A DNA stretch of 22,694 bases from Dictyocoela muelleri (GCA_016256075.1 SDVU01000076.1:1-22694), one strand, 5' to 3'; counted from the stretch's first letter, positions 1 through 8,231 are shown. The notes: generated by a model not told the origin, from the letters alone. A program made the numbers and translations.

Positions 1-1140
1 ATGATAGTGAGAAATGAAGATTGTGCATTGAGGAAAATAATTGTTCTTGCATTAAGTTAATAAAAATATCTAAAAAATTAAATTTATAATTGTTTTTTTC
101 TTTATTTTATTAATATTTTTTTATAATACCATTCTGAAAATTGGTAAAAGGGGTATTTATTGAAAAAAAAACTATACCCCCTTTTTTGCCCTACAGTGCG
201 CAATTTGCTCCGATTCAGGATTTGAGAATGAGGATATATGTATTATTTTTATTGTAATTACAAAAAAAATATTTTTAAAAATTTGAAAATTCTTATCATA
301 GATGTCACTTTTAAAATTTCATCATCTAATTTTTATAAATTTCTAGTTACACATACAGTTTTTTTTTAAAAAAAATAACCTAATTACATATTCTGATGAG
401 TGGTAAATCAGAAAAGAAATATATAGTTGTTTTTTAAAAAAATATCGAAATGACAGAAATTGATCCACAAACGATTTTTACTGATTTTGAAAACCCGATA
501 AACAATGCAGACAAGTTTTATTTCCGAGCCCATTTTTACAATTATATTACCTCCATTTTACACAATTTATAATACGCAGATTGAAAAATGGGGGATTGTT
601 TAAAGAATATAAAGATACTTATTTTTTAATATATATATGAAAAAAATTTAGCATCAACATTTTCATTCAAATTTAAATTTCAGTTTTTTTCTCCAACAAA
701 AAAATGAACTAAACATAAATAATAATGATAAAAAATAAATTTTTTATCATATCTTGAATATACATATTTTAGTAAAATTGAAGACGAAAAATATAAAAAC
801 TCAATTTTTGATATTCAAGAATTGTCTATTTTTAATAGAATTTTAAACTTAGAACCAAGAACAAATAACGGAGCCGAAGCTTGGCATCGAAGAATTGGTG
901 ATATAATAAGAATTACCAATCCCAATAGCATTATTCATTAAACATTTATTAGAATGTGAAAAAATGAGTAAAATTGAATTAAAATAAAATATAAAATAAA
1001 ATATTACTTGGTCAAGAAAGGACACATAAAAGGAAATGGAGTTTTTTATTTAGCAGATGATTTGAAACATTTTTTAGATAATGAATTTATTATAAATATA
1101 CTAAAAATTTACAAATTTATAGATAAATGAAAATATTACA
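1..1140 (+). mobile_element. Mutator-like (MULE) transposase relic, left end cut by the window
   Basis: This is a broken Mutator-superfamily transposase read on the plus strand. TDFE with an acidic context (480-491) matches the MULE 'TDFExxLxxA' block that carries a catalytic Asp. EPRTNNGAEAWHR (852-890) is the highly characteristic MULE C-terminal block ahead of the third acidic residue. Between and after them, stretches of MULE-like peptide appear in changing frames, with many stops and A+T expansions, so the gene is dead. A small palindrome (AAAAGGGGTAT at 146-156 against its complement at 174-185) lies in the 5' part and may be a later insertion. The N-terminal FLYWCH or zinc region would lie left of the window. 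Family is known from motifs; decay is seen directly. Confidence 0.72.
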
Positions 1141-1220
1141 ATTATTTATTTTATTTTTTTTATTTTTATTAATTCATTTTTTATCTAGAACGAGAACACG
1201 ATTCTTAGTTAGGACAACAA

Positions 1221-1251
1221 CCGTTTTTTTGCCCGTTGGCGAAAAAAACGG
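1221..1251. repeat. Hairpin at the probable MULE terminus
   Basis: CCGTTTTTTTGCC pairs with GGCGAAAAAAACGG around a CGTT loop, with one bulged base. It lies just downstream of the MULE C-terminal coding relic and is far more G+C-rich than its surroundings. It may be the right terminal or subterminal structure of that element. The matching left end is outside the window. Confidence 0.5.
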
Positions 1252-1439
1252 ATACCGATGGCAGGTGGTTTGCATTTGTAATTTTTTATTAATGATTTGA
1301 TATATAAATGTATTATCAATTAAAAGGGGTAAGAATATGTACTGTGAGTATTAATTAATTTTCAATTTAAAAAAATTGTTTTTGTTTAAAAATATATCAA
1401 AAAGAATTTATTTTGATGGGGGTATTAATATTCAAGGGG
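1252..1439. other. A+T-rich spacer, nothing recognised
   Basis: Short interval between the MULE hairpin and the TATAACTCTA repeats. No open frame, tRNA-like arm or clear repeat was seen. Confidence 0.5.
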
Positions 1440-1665
1440 CCTTATATTGCACAACATCTGTAACTTTAGTAAATTATGTCTATAACTCTAGTAAAATAGG
1501 ACTACAACTCGCACAAAATTGGTCATAACTCTACTATAACATATCTATAACTCTGAAAAAGGAGGTCTATAACTCTAGTAGTTGCTATAACTCTATAAAA
1601 CCGAGTCTATATCTCTGGAAAACCCTGTAGATATTTATAACAACCTTATTTTATATGACACAGTT
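1440..1665. repeat. Dispersed TATAACTCTA repeats upstream of the GNAT gene
   Basis: About seven imperfect copies of a 10-base core (TATAACTCTA, with variants CATAACTCTA and TATATCTCTG) are spaced roughly 20-45 bases apart. The block ends in 'AAAACCCTGTAGATATTTATAAC', which resembles 'AAACCCTGTAAAAAATATATCTGATAC' near 9452-9478 in the right arm of the foldback at 8028-9545. The simplest reading is a remnant terminus of the same element family. It ends only about 50 bases before the GNAT start, so it may also supply promoter-proximal sequence. Confidence 0.5.
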
Positions 1666-1709
1666 TTTTCGAATTTAATTAAAAATATTTATTATAAAAA
1701 AATAAAGAT

Positions 1710-1716
1710 CCTTATG
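1710..1716 (+). promoter_or_regulatory. CCTTATG start context of the GNAT gene
   Basis: CC followed by TT and the ATG at 1714. The same context occurs at the dUTPase start (CCCTTATG, 13581-13588) and the Merlin transposase start (CCCTTATG on the minus strand, 3896-3889). C-rich motifs immediately before the start codon are the described microsporidian transcription-start signal. This supports the ATG chosen and implies an almost leaderless mRNA. Confidence 0.55.
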
Positions 1717-2115
1717 AAAATAAATGTAAAGAAAAAATTGAATAAATCAGAATTAAAAAAATATTTAGATCTTGTAATGCTCATACACAAGCCAATAATA
1801 AGATTTTCAAAACAAAGATCTCTTATAAACAAAAATAATATTTTTGTTACACATGATAACGGCTTTTTGATGATGCGAAAAGAAAGGAAAAATATTATAA
1901 TTCTAGAAATACATGTAGACCCAAATTTCAGAAGTATAGGAATCGGAAGTAAACTTCTGCAAAAAGCCAAAACGTTATTTAAAGGAAAATATGTTTTATA
2001 CGTAAATAAAGATAATTTAAAGGCAATTAGATTTTACGAAAATAACGGATTTCATTTTGATAGTGATGAAACGTATTCAGGATCTAATTATTTTGCTATG
2101 AGTTGTTTTATTTAA
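1714..2115 (+). CDS. GNAT-family N-acetyltransferase
   Basis: Predicted acetyl-CoA-dependent N-acetyltransferase of 133 residues, a complete single-domain GNAT. Residues 1-30 form a lysine-rich N-terminal helix. Residues 43-69 read as alternating strands ending in the motif A strand IHVDP. R73-S-I-G76-I-G78 is the Q/RxxGxG/A pyrophosphate-binding loop for acetyl-CoA, followed by helix SKLLQKA. YVNKDNLKAIRFYENNGF (96-113) is the motif B region typical of GNATs, where Asn and Tyr contact the cofactor. Length is normal for a minimal GNAT. No signal peptide or membrane segment is seen. The ATG is chosen because CCTTATG matches the other starts here. It stands alone between repeat debris and SINE copy 1. 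The acceptor is unknown: a protein N-terminus (NAA-like or RimI-like) or a small amine are both possible. The frame is intact, so it is probably a live gene. Confidence 0.85.
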   Translation: MKINVKKKLNKSELKKYLDLVMLIHKPIIRFSKQRSLINKNNIFVTHDNGFLMMRKERKNIIILEIHVDPNFRSIGIGSKLLQKAKTLFKGKYVLYVNKDNLKAIRFYENNGFHFDSDETYSGSNYFAMSCFI

Positions 2116-2240
2116 ATTTTTACAAAAAATATTAAATTGATATTTATAAAATTAAGAGTTGGTTTTATACAAATTTCAAAATACAAATTTCAAAAATAAT
2201 CGATTAAACTTTAAAAAGTCTCCTTTTTCAAAAATTACTT

Positions 2241-2251
2241 TTTAAATTGGG
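2241..2251. repeat. Candidate target duplication of SINE copy 1
   Basis: TTTAAATTGGG just before SINE copy 1 resembles TTTAAATGGG directly after its TA tail (about 2723-2732). One base is missing in the right copy. A 10-11-base duplication fits LINE-driven target-primed insertion. Confidence 0.4.
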
Positions 2252-2720
2252 AGCAAGATAGCTCAGTGGTTAACACTCTTGAATGAAAAATTTAAGTATC
2301 GTAGTTCGAATCCCGCTGACGTCACTCTTTAATAAATAATGAGGGAATGACATTAAGCGTTCAAAAACTATAGAAATATAGTATTAAATACAGTTGTTCC
2401 AGTGTGGTATAGCTGATTAAGACTTGGTCTAATATGAGAATGAAACAGAAGGGACACTCCTAGGTGTGGGGATGAGTGCGGCGACGCATCTCGGCAAAAA
2501 GTAGTGATAAATAAAATATCATGAAAAAAGCCTCTAATTACCTGTATCCTGACGAGTCATTGATAAAACGAAAATCGCATATACAGCTGGGCTTCTGGGC
2601 AGCTTAGGAAGTGACGTATTACTTCTACATCAGTAACAAAAGTTAATAATAACACGGTTGAAGACAACTCTCCGGGTTTGAAGCTATGGATGTTGTCAGC
2701 ATGTAATATATAATATATAT
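2251..2720 (+). mobile_element. tRNA-headed SINE, copy 1, near full length
   Basis: Short interspersed element, non-coding, expected to be transcribed by RNA polymerase III and mobilised by an unseen LINE. The head carries box A TAGCTCAGTGG (2259-2269) and box B AGTTCGAATCC (2303-2313, one change from consensus). The unrelated body holds a hairpin GAGTGCG-GCGA-CGCATCTC (2474-2492) with a GNRA loop, a hammerhead-like segment (2542-2586), and a terminal hairpin GACAAC/GTTGTC (2663-2668 with 2692-2697). The tail is GCATGTAATATA then TA repeats. It closely matches copy 3 by eye, so it is a relatively young insert. Full-length relatives lie at 7570, 14855 and 16962 (minus). Confidence 0.85.
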
Positions 2721-2822
2721 GATTTAAATGGGTTTTTTAAAAAATAATTAATATTATAAAAATTTGATATTTTGTGGTCTTGGTTCAAACAATATTATTT
2801 AAATCCAGAAATCCAATGTAAC

Positions 2823-2830
2823 AACATTTT
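2823..2830. repeat. Left target duplication AACATTTT of Merlin element 1
   Basis: AACATTTT at 2823-2830 is repeated exactly at 3971-3978, immediately outside the inverted ends. Eight bases is the size expected for Merlin/IS1595-type insertion. Confidence 0.8.
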
Positions 2831-3009
2831 GGATCTGGTGCAAATTTTACCCCCCCTCCGGAGTGAGCTGGTGCAAAATTTCCCCCCAAAGTAAAAAATT
2901 TATTTTTTAATAATTTTTAAATAAATAAAAATAATTTTTTATATAAAATAAAATTTGTATTTATATAAAAAATATTAAAAACTTAATAAGATATTTTAAT
3001 TAAATTCAA

Positions 3010-3891
3010 GATTTAGAGATGAAATCAGACTTTTTATCTATTAATGGCATATTTAATTTAAAAAGTCACTTCGTTTTTTAGTTTGTATCCCCAAACGTGA
3101 CTTTATCTCTTTTTTCAGTAAATTATTGAAACATTCGACCACTTGTATATTTACACCATTATCATAATTTATAAAACTATATTTATTACAGACAGTGCCG
3201 TGTTCATTGAATAGATCCTTTAAATAGTTGTGTGCACTATTTTCATATATCCAAATAGTGCTGTTAGCGGCAACTTGAAAATAAATAATATGCACAAGTG
3301 TTAATTCGTCTTTGTTTTCGATTATAGTTGCAAAAAGTTTTTAATATGGTTATCAAATTCGATTATGCAAATTACATTAGTTTTATTTGAAGGTTAACGG
3401 CCTCTATGCCTTTTAACTTTGTAATTAAGCATGCTCTGTCCACTTGTATTATTTTGCTTACTCCGCCCATTTTGTTAGAAAAAAATCAGGATCTGGAATC
3501 CTATCAACGATTTTATTTATTGTCTTTAAAATTGTCCATTTAGAAAAATTAAGAAAATTTATAATGCTATATCTTGGCATTCTTGAAATATAGCATAATA
3601 CAACTTTAAATATCTGTTTTGATGACAAATTTAAATTTTCAAAAAAACTATTTGTTTTATTGAGATGTATTTTTCATAATTTTTACAATTCTTATTCAAA
3701 CATCGCCAAGCATAAAGATAAATACTTCTTTTATAACATCTCAATAAACAGGATTGCTTGCAAAATGGATAAAAATATTCTTTAAGCAAATAATTGTTTT
3801 CAAATAAAAAATAAATAAATTCAAATAAAAAATAAATAAATTCAAGTTCATTCATTTTTTCAACATAGTCAAGAAATTCAATAGGTTTCAT
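3010..3891 (-). pseudogene. Merlin/ISXO2-like transposase, broken
   Basis: Transposase of the Merlin element. It starts at the ATG 3891-3889 in a CCCTTATG context. A zinc-ribbon-like N-terminus (FCKQSCLLRC...WRCLNKNCKNYEKYISI) is followed by frame-shifted but recognisable family peptide. SKIIQVD supplies the first catalytic Asp of the DDE fold near 3450-3470. CIIEFDNHI and QVAANSTIW follow. The C-terminal block NYDNGVNIQVVECFNNLLKKEIKSR lies in the open frame 3295-3053 and matches the family 'NGvHTQxIEgfWxxlKxxik' signature, but His-Thr is replaced. At least two frame changes and several stops separate the pieces. A 21-bp tandem duplication (3799-3819, 3820-3840) adds an in-frame EFIYFLF repeat near residue 20. 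Members average about 250-300 residues. Confidence 0.78.
3799..3840. repeat. Two 21-bp tandem units inside the Merlin transposase
   Basis: TTCAAATAAAAAATAAATAAA followed by an identical second copy. The length is a multiple of three, so the reading frame passes through and doubles seven residues (EFIYFLF on the minus strand). Probably replication slippage. Confidence 0.75.
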
Positions 3892-3999
3892 AAGGGTATC
3901 AAAAATTCATTTTAATTACCTGTTTCAAAATCCCCCCATCCCCATAAAAGGTGAATTTTGCACTAGATCTAACATTTTTGCTATTGAATTTTGCGTCAG

Positions 4000-4199
4000 T
4001 AAATAATAGATTGATAAATATGGATCCGTTGGCCACGAATGCAATGAAAGTATGGCATCTAGGATTAAATATGAGCATGATAATTACAGAAATATATCTG
4101 CAAAAAATTGGTTTACAATTACTGGCCGAACAGTTTAGAGTCGATTTTATGATAGTAAAAAATCTATACAACAGTTTGGATAAAAACCCTGTTTTTTAA
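4000..4199 (+). pseudogene. Orphan coding-like fragment
   Basis: An open plus-strand frame just right of Merlin element 1, with protein-like residue use (NMDPLATNAMKVWHLGLNM, then LQKIGLQLLAEQF) and a stop at 4197-4199. No family is recognised and no CCC start context is present. The part before 3979 belongs to the Merlin end and its duplication, so any real gene would have been interrupted by that insertion. No matching reading frame was found left of 2823. It may be another transposon relic. Confidence 0.25.
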
Positions 4200-4325
4200 T
4201 TAAAAGAAATAAAAATTTATGCCAAATTTTTTATAAATTACAAGAAACATCTAATATAACTCATATTAAGACGGTTTTAGGTTTTTTTGTAAATCCGAAT
4301 TCTTCATTAAACATTTATTTTATTG

Positions 4326-4351
4326 ATATATATATATATATATATATATAT
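4326..4351. repeat. TA microsatellite
   Basis: About 13 AT units immediately upstream of the pogo element at 4363, which targets TA dinucleotides. Confidence 0.85.
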
Positions 4352-5374
4352 TAATTTAAATACAGTTACACCTCTTTTTCCACGTTTTCGGGGATTCAAA
4401 AAAACCGTGGAATTAGAGAGGGTGTGGAATTATAGAGGTTAAAAAAGAGAAATTTTTTTATTTAATGTTGTTCTTTAATGTAATATATAATTTTTTTTAT
4501 AATTTTTACCTTTTTTCATTTAAACGTTTTTCTAGATGTTTTATAGAGTCATAAATGTTTTGATCAATTTCAGTATTAAAACAGTAACTTTGAGACATTC
4601 TAAATATAGAACTGCTTCTTCTAGAGTGACTTCAATTTTTGAATTACATTTTCGGTTTTAACAATATGATCTCGCTCAAAAATTTCTTTATTTTCAGAAT
4701 TTTTTATCTCATCTTGCACACTTAATTGATCTGAAATATCTTCAAAGTAAGTTTCTTTTTGTGCAAGCATCCAATTATGTTCAAAAGCAAATGATCTTCT
4801 TCATTAATCAAATCCTTTTGAAAAAGATTATTACCCATTTCATGATAATGTATAATTCTTTCAATAACTTCTTTGATTTATTTTCTCAATCCGATTCAAT
4901 TTATAAAGCCTTTCTCTAACATTTTTTCTTATTTCGACACATCGTCTCACGCATATTTTGCAAATAAAATTGCATCTCTTAAGGTAATTTCCTTATAAAT
5001 ATTTTCTACACACACATTTTCGTTGATTTTTTTCAACAATTGAAAATAGCTGATATCCATATAACTTTGTCTTAAATCTTATAATGATTTCTGCATCAAG
5101 ATGTTATAGTTCTGAAGTGCTATTTTTTGTAAAAATAAAACTTCAACATGCGTGCGATCTATTGTTATTTTATGGAAAAGACAATTATCTGCTAGGATAA
5201 TAATTTTTCAATTTTTAGCCCTAAAGGTCAAATTTAGATCGTAAAGCCAAGGATTAAATTCTCCGATTCTTACCGGCGCAGTTGCGTTGTGCGTGTAATT
5301 ACAAAAGATATCTTTATAAAGGTTTTTAAAAGCCCTATAATTCCTTTCCTTCCTATTATTAATGGTTTGCGCTT

Positions 5375-5453
5375 GTAACAACCCGTCATATTACATGATA
5401 TTATGACAGCAATTCTTCTTTGTTTTTTTAATGCGATTTCTTGCTCGAGAAAC
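5375..5453. repeat. 79-bp direct repeat, left copy
   Basis: Begins GTAACAACCCGTCATATTAC and ends CTTGCTCGAGAAAC. It matches 6005-6084 with one substitution and one single-base indel. It is a piece of the pogo transposase (SRARNRIKKTK region), so it is duplicated host-element sequence on both sides of the insertion at 5454-6004. Confidence 0.85.
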
Positions 5454-6004
5454 GGCGCGGGAATTATTGCGCAAAAACAGACATTTGCGCAAAATTTTAA
5501 AAAAAATATTTTAGACCCATATTTCACTACTATTATGATGAATCAAAGATTATTTATTTATCATTGAAAAAAATTATTCAGAAAAAAAAACTATGTGATT
5601 AAAAGAATTTTCCGTTGTTTAGACTGTAATTAAAAAAAATTTCTGCTGCTAATAATAATGTTCAAGCTTATATAGAACTTTAAATCTCGAATGTAACAAT
5701 CCAAACATATATTAATTCTTTTCATTAATAAAAAAAGACCAAGAGATTATCTATTTTCAAAAGAATTATGCAGAGAATTTTTATATTTAATTTTGAACTC
5801 AAAACTTTAAAAACTGATAAATAATATTTAAAAATGAACGAAATATGTCAAATTGAATTTTATTTGAGAAATAACCTTTTTGAGGCTAGTTTAAATAAAT
5901 ATTCTATTTCGCTTTTTGATTTTTCGGGGTTAATAAATATTTATTTTTTATATTTTTTTTAATTTTTGCGCAAATATCCGCTTTTGCGCTTACGCGCAAA
6001 AGCG
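5454..6004. mobile_element. 551-bp inverted-end element (TTTGCGC type) inside pogo
   Basis: The left end contains TTGCGCAAAAACAGACATTT then GCGCAAAATTTTAAAAAAAA. The inverted right end contains AAGCGCAAAAGCGGATATTT then GCGCAAAAATTAAAAAAAA. Both ends hold GCGC palindromes, and the right end folds into a perfect 12-bp hairpin (5978-6005). There is no coding capacity; the interior is A+T-rich. This is a non-autonomous (MITE-like) element of unknown superfamily. Its flanks are 79-bp direct repeats instead of the usual 2-10-bp target duplication. Confidence 0.65.
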
Positions 6005-6005
6005 G
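5978..6005. repeat. Perfect 12-bp stem hairpin
   Basis: CCGCTTTTGCGC and GCGCAAAAGCGG are separated by TTAC at the right edge of the 551-bp insertion. It is strikingly G+C-rich for this region. Confidence 0.85.
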
Positions 6006-6084
6006 TAACAACACGTCATATTACATGATATTATGACAGCAATTCCTTCTTTGTTTTTTTAATGCGATTTCTTGCTCGAGAAAC
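6005..6084. repeat. 79-bp direct repeat, right copy
   Basis: Second copy of 5375-5453. It continues directly into the upstream part of the pogo transposase, so it is at its original position on that side. Confidence 0.85.
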
Positions 6085-6855
6085 TAGACTTTTTGATGCT
6101 ACAAGTTTGTAAAATAAACCCATTTCATCACAATTAAATACATTAGATTCGCCATATTATGAAATTTCTGCCCTAACTAAATCCTAAAACTCAGAAAAAT
6201 CCTGTTTATTAACCTCAAAGCTATCTCTTGAACATTTTATTAATGCAATAGAATGCCTCTTTTTGATTATTTCGCCATTCATTGGAAGCTTTAAATTCTA
6301 AAAATGTTGATTTTCCTGATTATTTATATTTTTCTTCAATTTCTTTGGATAAACTCAAAGCTTTATCTATCAAAATTTTATCGGTGTGAAATCAACCTTG
6401 TCTTTCTATCAGTTATAACCAATTCTTCAATCTATCCACCAAAATTCCATTATTCAAATTTCTAGGAATATTATCAAGTGTGTTATTTTTCCAAAAATGC
6501 ATCTTTTATAGCACTTTCATTGTCAATTAAATCTTTTATAGAACGTCTAGTATTTGTTTTTATTAAATTTCATAGAAAAGAGATCTGCTATAGGTGTATT
6601 TTTAATACCATTATTGTTTTTCTTATATTCTATGATCACCATTTTTTCTTTTAATGTTAATCTGTCAGACTTTTCCCCCTTTTTTGTGACATTATTTTGA
6701 GGGTAAGATTTTTTTAAAAAAAATACTGAGAAAAAAGGATATGTGTGGCAAAAAGGAGGGTTATTGACAAATAAAATTAAAATATTTTTTTAATAAAAGG
6801 CAGAAAAAAGGAGGATGCGTTAAAGGAGTTTCGGATAAATAGAGGGTTGACTGTA

Positions 6856-7339
6856 CTTATAAATTTATTTTATAAAACTTCAAAACTTTTATATTTTAAT
6901 ACTATATATATTTTTTTTAACATTAAATCTTATATTTTTCAGAATTGAAATTTTTTAACAATATTTTTAATTTAATTAAAATTAAGCCTAATAAATTTTT
7001 AATTGTAAGAAAAATTTTTATTTACCTTTCTATATATTGGTTTACATTCAAATACATGTGCAATTGAGATTATTAGATAGAGATTTTATTGTCTTATGAA
7101 ATGAATTCAATAATCTAATTTGAAAATATTTAAGGATAAACTGTAGTAAATAAATAAGATTGATAATTTGCATTACATTAAACTTATTTTTGTATGAATT
7201 TTTTAAAATTTGTGATATGTTTTTCATTTTCTCAAAAATCAATTGAACAATTTTCAAAAAATTTAGGTGTGTTAATAAGGGGTGAAAAGATCATATTTCA
7301 CCCATAAGGGGCGAAAATATACTTTACGTTTCTAAACAT
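6856..7339. other. A+T-rich spacer with one hairpin
   Basis: No supportable gene; the only minus-strand open frame here (7257-7048) is low-complexity. GGGGTGAAAA (7279-7288) and TTTCACCC (7296-7303) form a short hairpin. It is followed by a second GGGGCGAAAA (7308-7317), perhaps a small element end or the left end of the Tc1 relic. Confidence 0.5.
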
Positions 7340-7569
7340 AATTACATAAGTCTACCATTGAGATAGCAAAAAAGGTGCAACTATTGTATGCACAAAACAA
7401 TAAGGAGATGGTCAGTAAAATCTTTGCATATGCTCATATAAAAGATTTCTCCTATCAAAACGGGCATATTTATTAAGACAAGGATATCAAAAATTATATG
7501 TTTATAAAATTATGTGACTTAAAAAGTATTATATTCGGTGAAGAATCTAAATTCAATTTGTTTTACTCA
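7340..7569 (+). pseudogene. Tc1/mariner transposase, N-terminal and first-Asp piece
   Basis: The reading continues up to the SINE junction at 7570. IFGEESKFNLFYS (7531-7569) matches the Tc1 'IFSDESKFNLF' block around the first catalytic Asp, here replaced by Glu. Upstream peptide (KVQLLYAQNNKEMVSKIF) looks like the end of the helix-turn-helix region, with at least one stop between them. The remainder of the same domain resumes near 9752 and again near 10591, so the gene was split by several insertions. The first and second DDE residues are both altered, so no activity is expected. Confidence 0.65.
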
Positions 7570-8027
7570 GCCAGATAGATCAGTGGTTAAAACTCTCGAA
7601 TGTAAATTTAAGTATCGTGGTTCGAATCCCGCTGACGTTACTCTTTAATAAATAATGAGGGAATGATATTAAGCGGTAATAACTATATAATTATAGTATA
7701 ATATACAGTTGTTCCAGTGTGTTATAGCTGATTAAGACTTGGTCTAATATGACAATGAAGCATAAGGGACTATCTTATGGGTGGGGATGATTGTGACGAC
7801 GCATCTCGGCAAAAGTAGTGAAAAATAAAAATTCAAGAAAAGCCACTAATTACCTGTATTCTGCTGTGTCATTGATAAAACGAAGATCGCGTATACAGCT
7901 GGGCTTCTAGGTAGCTTAGGAAGTGACTTATTGTTTGAATACCAAGAACCAAAGGTCACAGACCACGGTAGGAGACAACTATCCGGGTTGGCAACAATGG
8001 ATGTTGACAAAATGTAATATATATAAT
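7570..8027 (+). mobile_element. tRNA-headed SINE, copy 2
   Basis: Full-length relative of copy 1, inserted in the Tc1 transposase relic. Box A is altered (TAGATCAGTGG); box B is intact (GGTTCGAATCC, near 7620-7630). The body and tail follow the same order. The GNRA hairpin arm and the 3' GTTGTC arm carry changes (GTTGAC), and the hammerhead-like core reads CTGCTGT, so this copy is older or less constrained than copies 1 and 3. Its TA tail abuts the foldback at 8028. Confidence 0.85.
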
Positions 8028-8222
8028 AAACAATGATAAAATATAAATTTTTAAAGTTTATTTTAAATTAATAATATTCACAATAATTTGTATCAGGTAC
8101 ATTTTTACAGGGTTTTGCAAAGTTATAGACCCATTTTACTGCTGTTATATACACAATGCCGAGGCTATCAAACCATTTTGGGTTATTCTAGTGTAAGTGA
8201 GTCATTTTTATCGTCCGTTTAC

Positions 8223-8231
8223 GCTACAAGA
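8223..8231. repeat. Left 9-bp target duplication of the 605-bp element
   Basis: GCTACAAGA here against GCTAGAAGG at 8837-8845. The uninterrupted right arm of the foldback has the single empty site GCTAGAAGA (minus strand, 9346-9338), which confirms the duplication. Nine bases is the Mutator-type length. Confidence 0.65.

Larger units (their letters stand above)
2831..3970 (-). mobile_element. Merlin (ISXO2/IS1595-like) DNA transposon 1
   Basis: A complete but inactive element of 1140 bp. The left end at 2831-2851 reads GGATCTGGTGCAAA then TTTTACC. The right end at 3950-3970 reads, inverted, AGATCTAGTGCAAAA then TTCACC. Flanks carry a perfect 8-bp duplication. The terminal motif recurs just inside the left end (GCTGGTGCAAAATTTCCCCCC, near 2869-2889), so the left end is doubled. 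One minus-strand transposase relic fills most of the interior. The sharp ends and intact duplication suggest a fairly recent insertion, although the coding region is already broken. Confidence 0.82.
4560..6692 (-). pseudogene. pogo/Tigger (CENP-B-like) transposase, broken and interrupted
   Basis: A likely ATG lies at 6692-6690. KSDRLTLKEKMVIIEYKKNN near 6675-6615 is the N-terminal CENP-B/psq-type helix-turn-helix. FKASNEW-like peptide near 6290 is the second DNA-binding helix region. NCDEMGLFYK (about 6134-6105) holds the first catalytic Asp of the DDE_1 domain. RRIAVIISCNMTGCYKRKPL (about 5430-5365) is the following family block. ILADNCLFH (about 5200-5175) holds the second Asp. The third acidic position was not located. 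Stops and frame changes occur throughout, the first within the run of C and T near the start (6675-6685). The insertion at 5454-6004 separates the first Asp from the rest. Confidence 0.75.
4363..6853 (-). mobile_element. pogo/Tigger-type DNA transposon 1
   Basis: Both ends begin CAGT. The left end reads CAGTTACACCTCTTTTTCC and the inverted right end reads CAGTCAACCCTCTATTTATCC. Each is flanked by TA (4361-4362 and 6854-6855), the Tc1/mariner-superfamily target. Just inside the left end, CCACG and CGTGG can pair. The present length of 2491 bp includes a 551-bp secondary insertion plus a duplicated 79 bp, leaving about 1.86 kb, which is close to the family's usual size. The element carries one minus-strand CENP-B/jerky-type transposase relic and is inactive. 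Confidence 0.78.

Noticed and set aside
1692-1970. Minus-strand open frame of 92 codons
   Set aside because: It lies antisense to the well-supported GNAT gene and has no domain.
2251-2325. A functional tRNA gene, suggested by boxes A and B
   Set aside because: The same head recurs in at least six places attached to the same non-tRNA body, the acceptor and anticodon arms do not form a normal cloverleaf, and the copies vary, so it is a SINE head.
5978-6005. Helitron 3' end, suggested by a strong hairpin
   Set aside because: No CTRR terminus follows, the element has inverted ends at both sides, and it is flanked by direct repeats, none of which fits a Helitron.
7048-7257. Minus-strand open frame of 69 codons
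   Set aside because: Low-complexity Ile, Leu, Asn and Lys composition in A+T-rich spacer with no start context.
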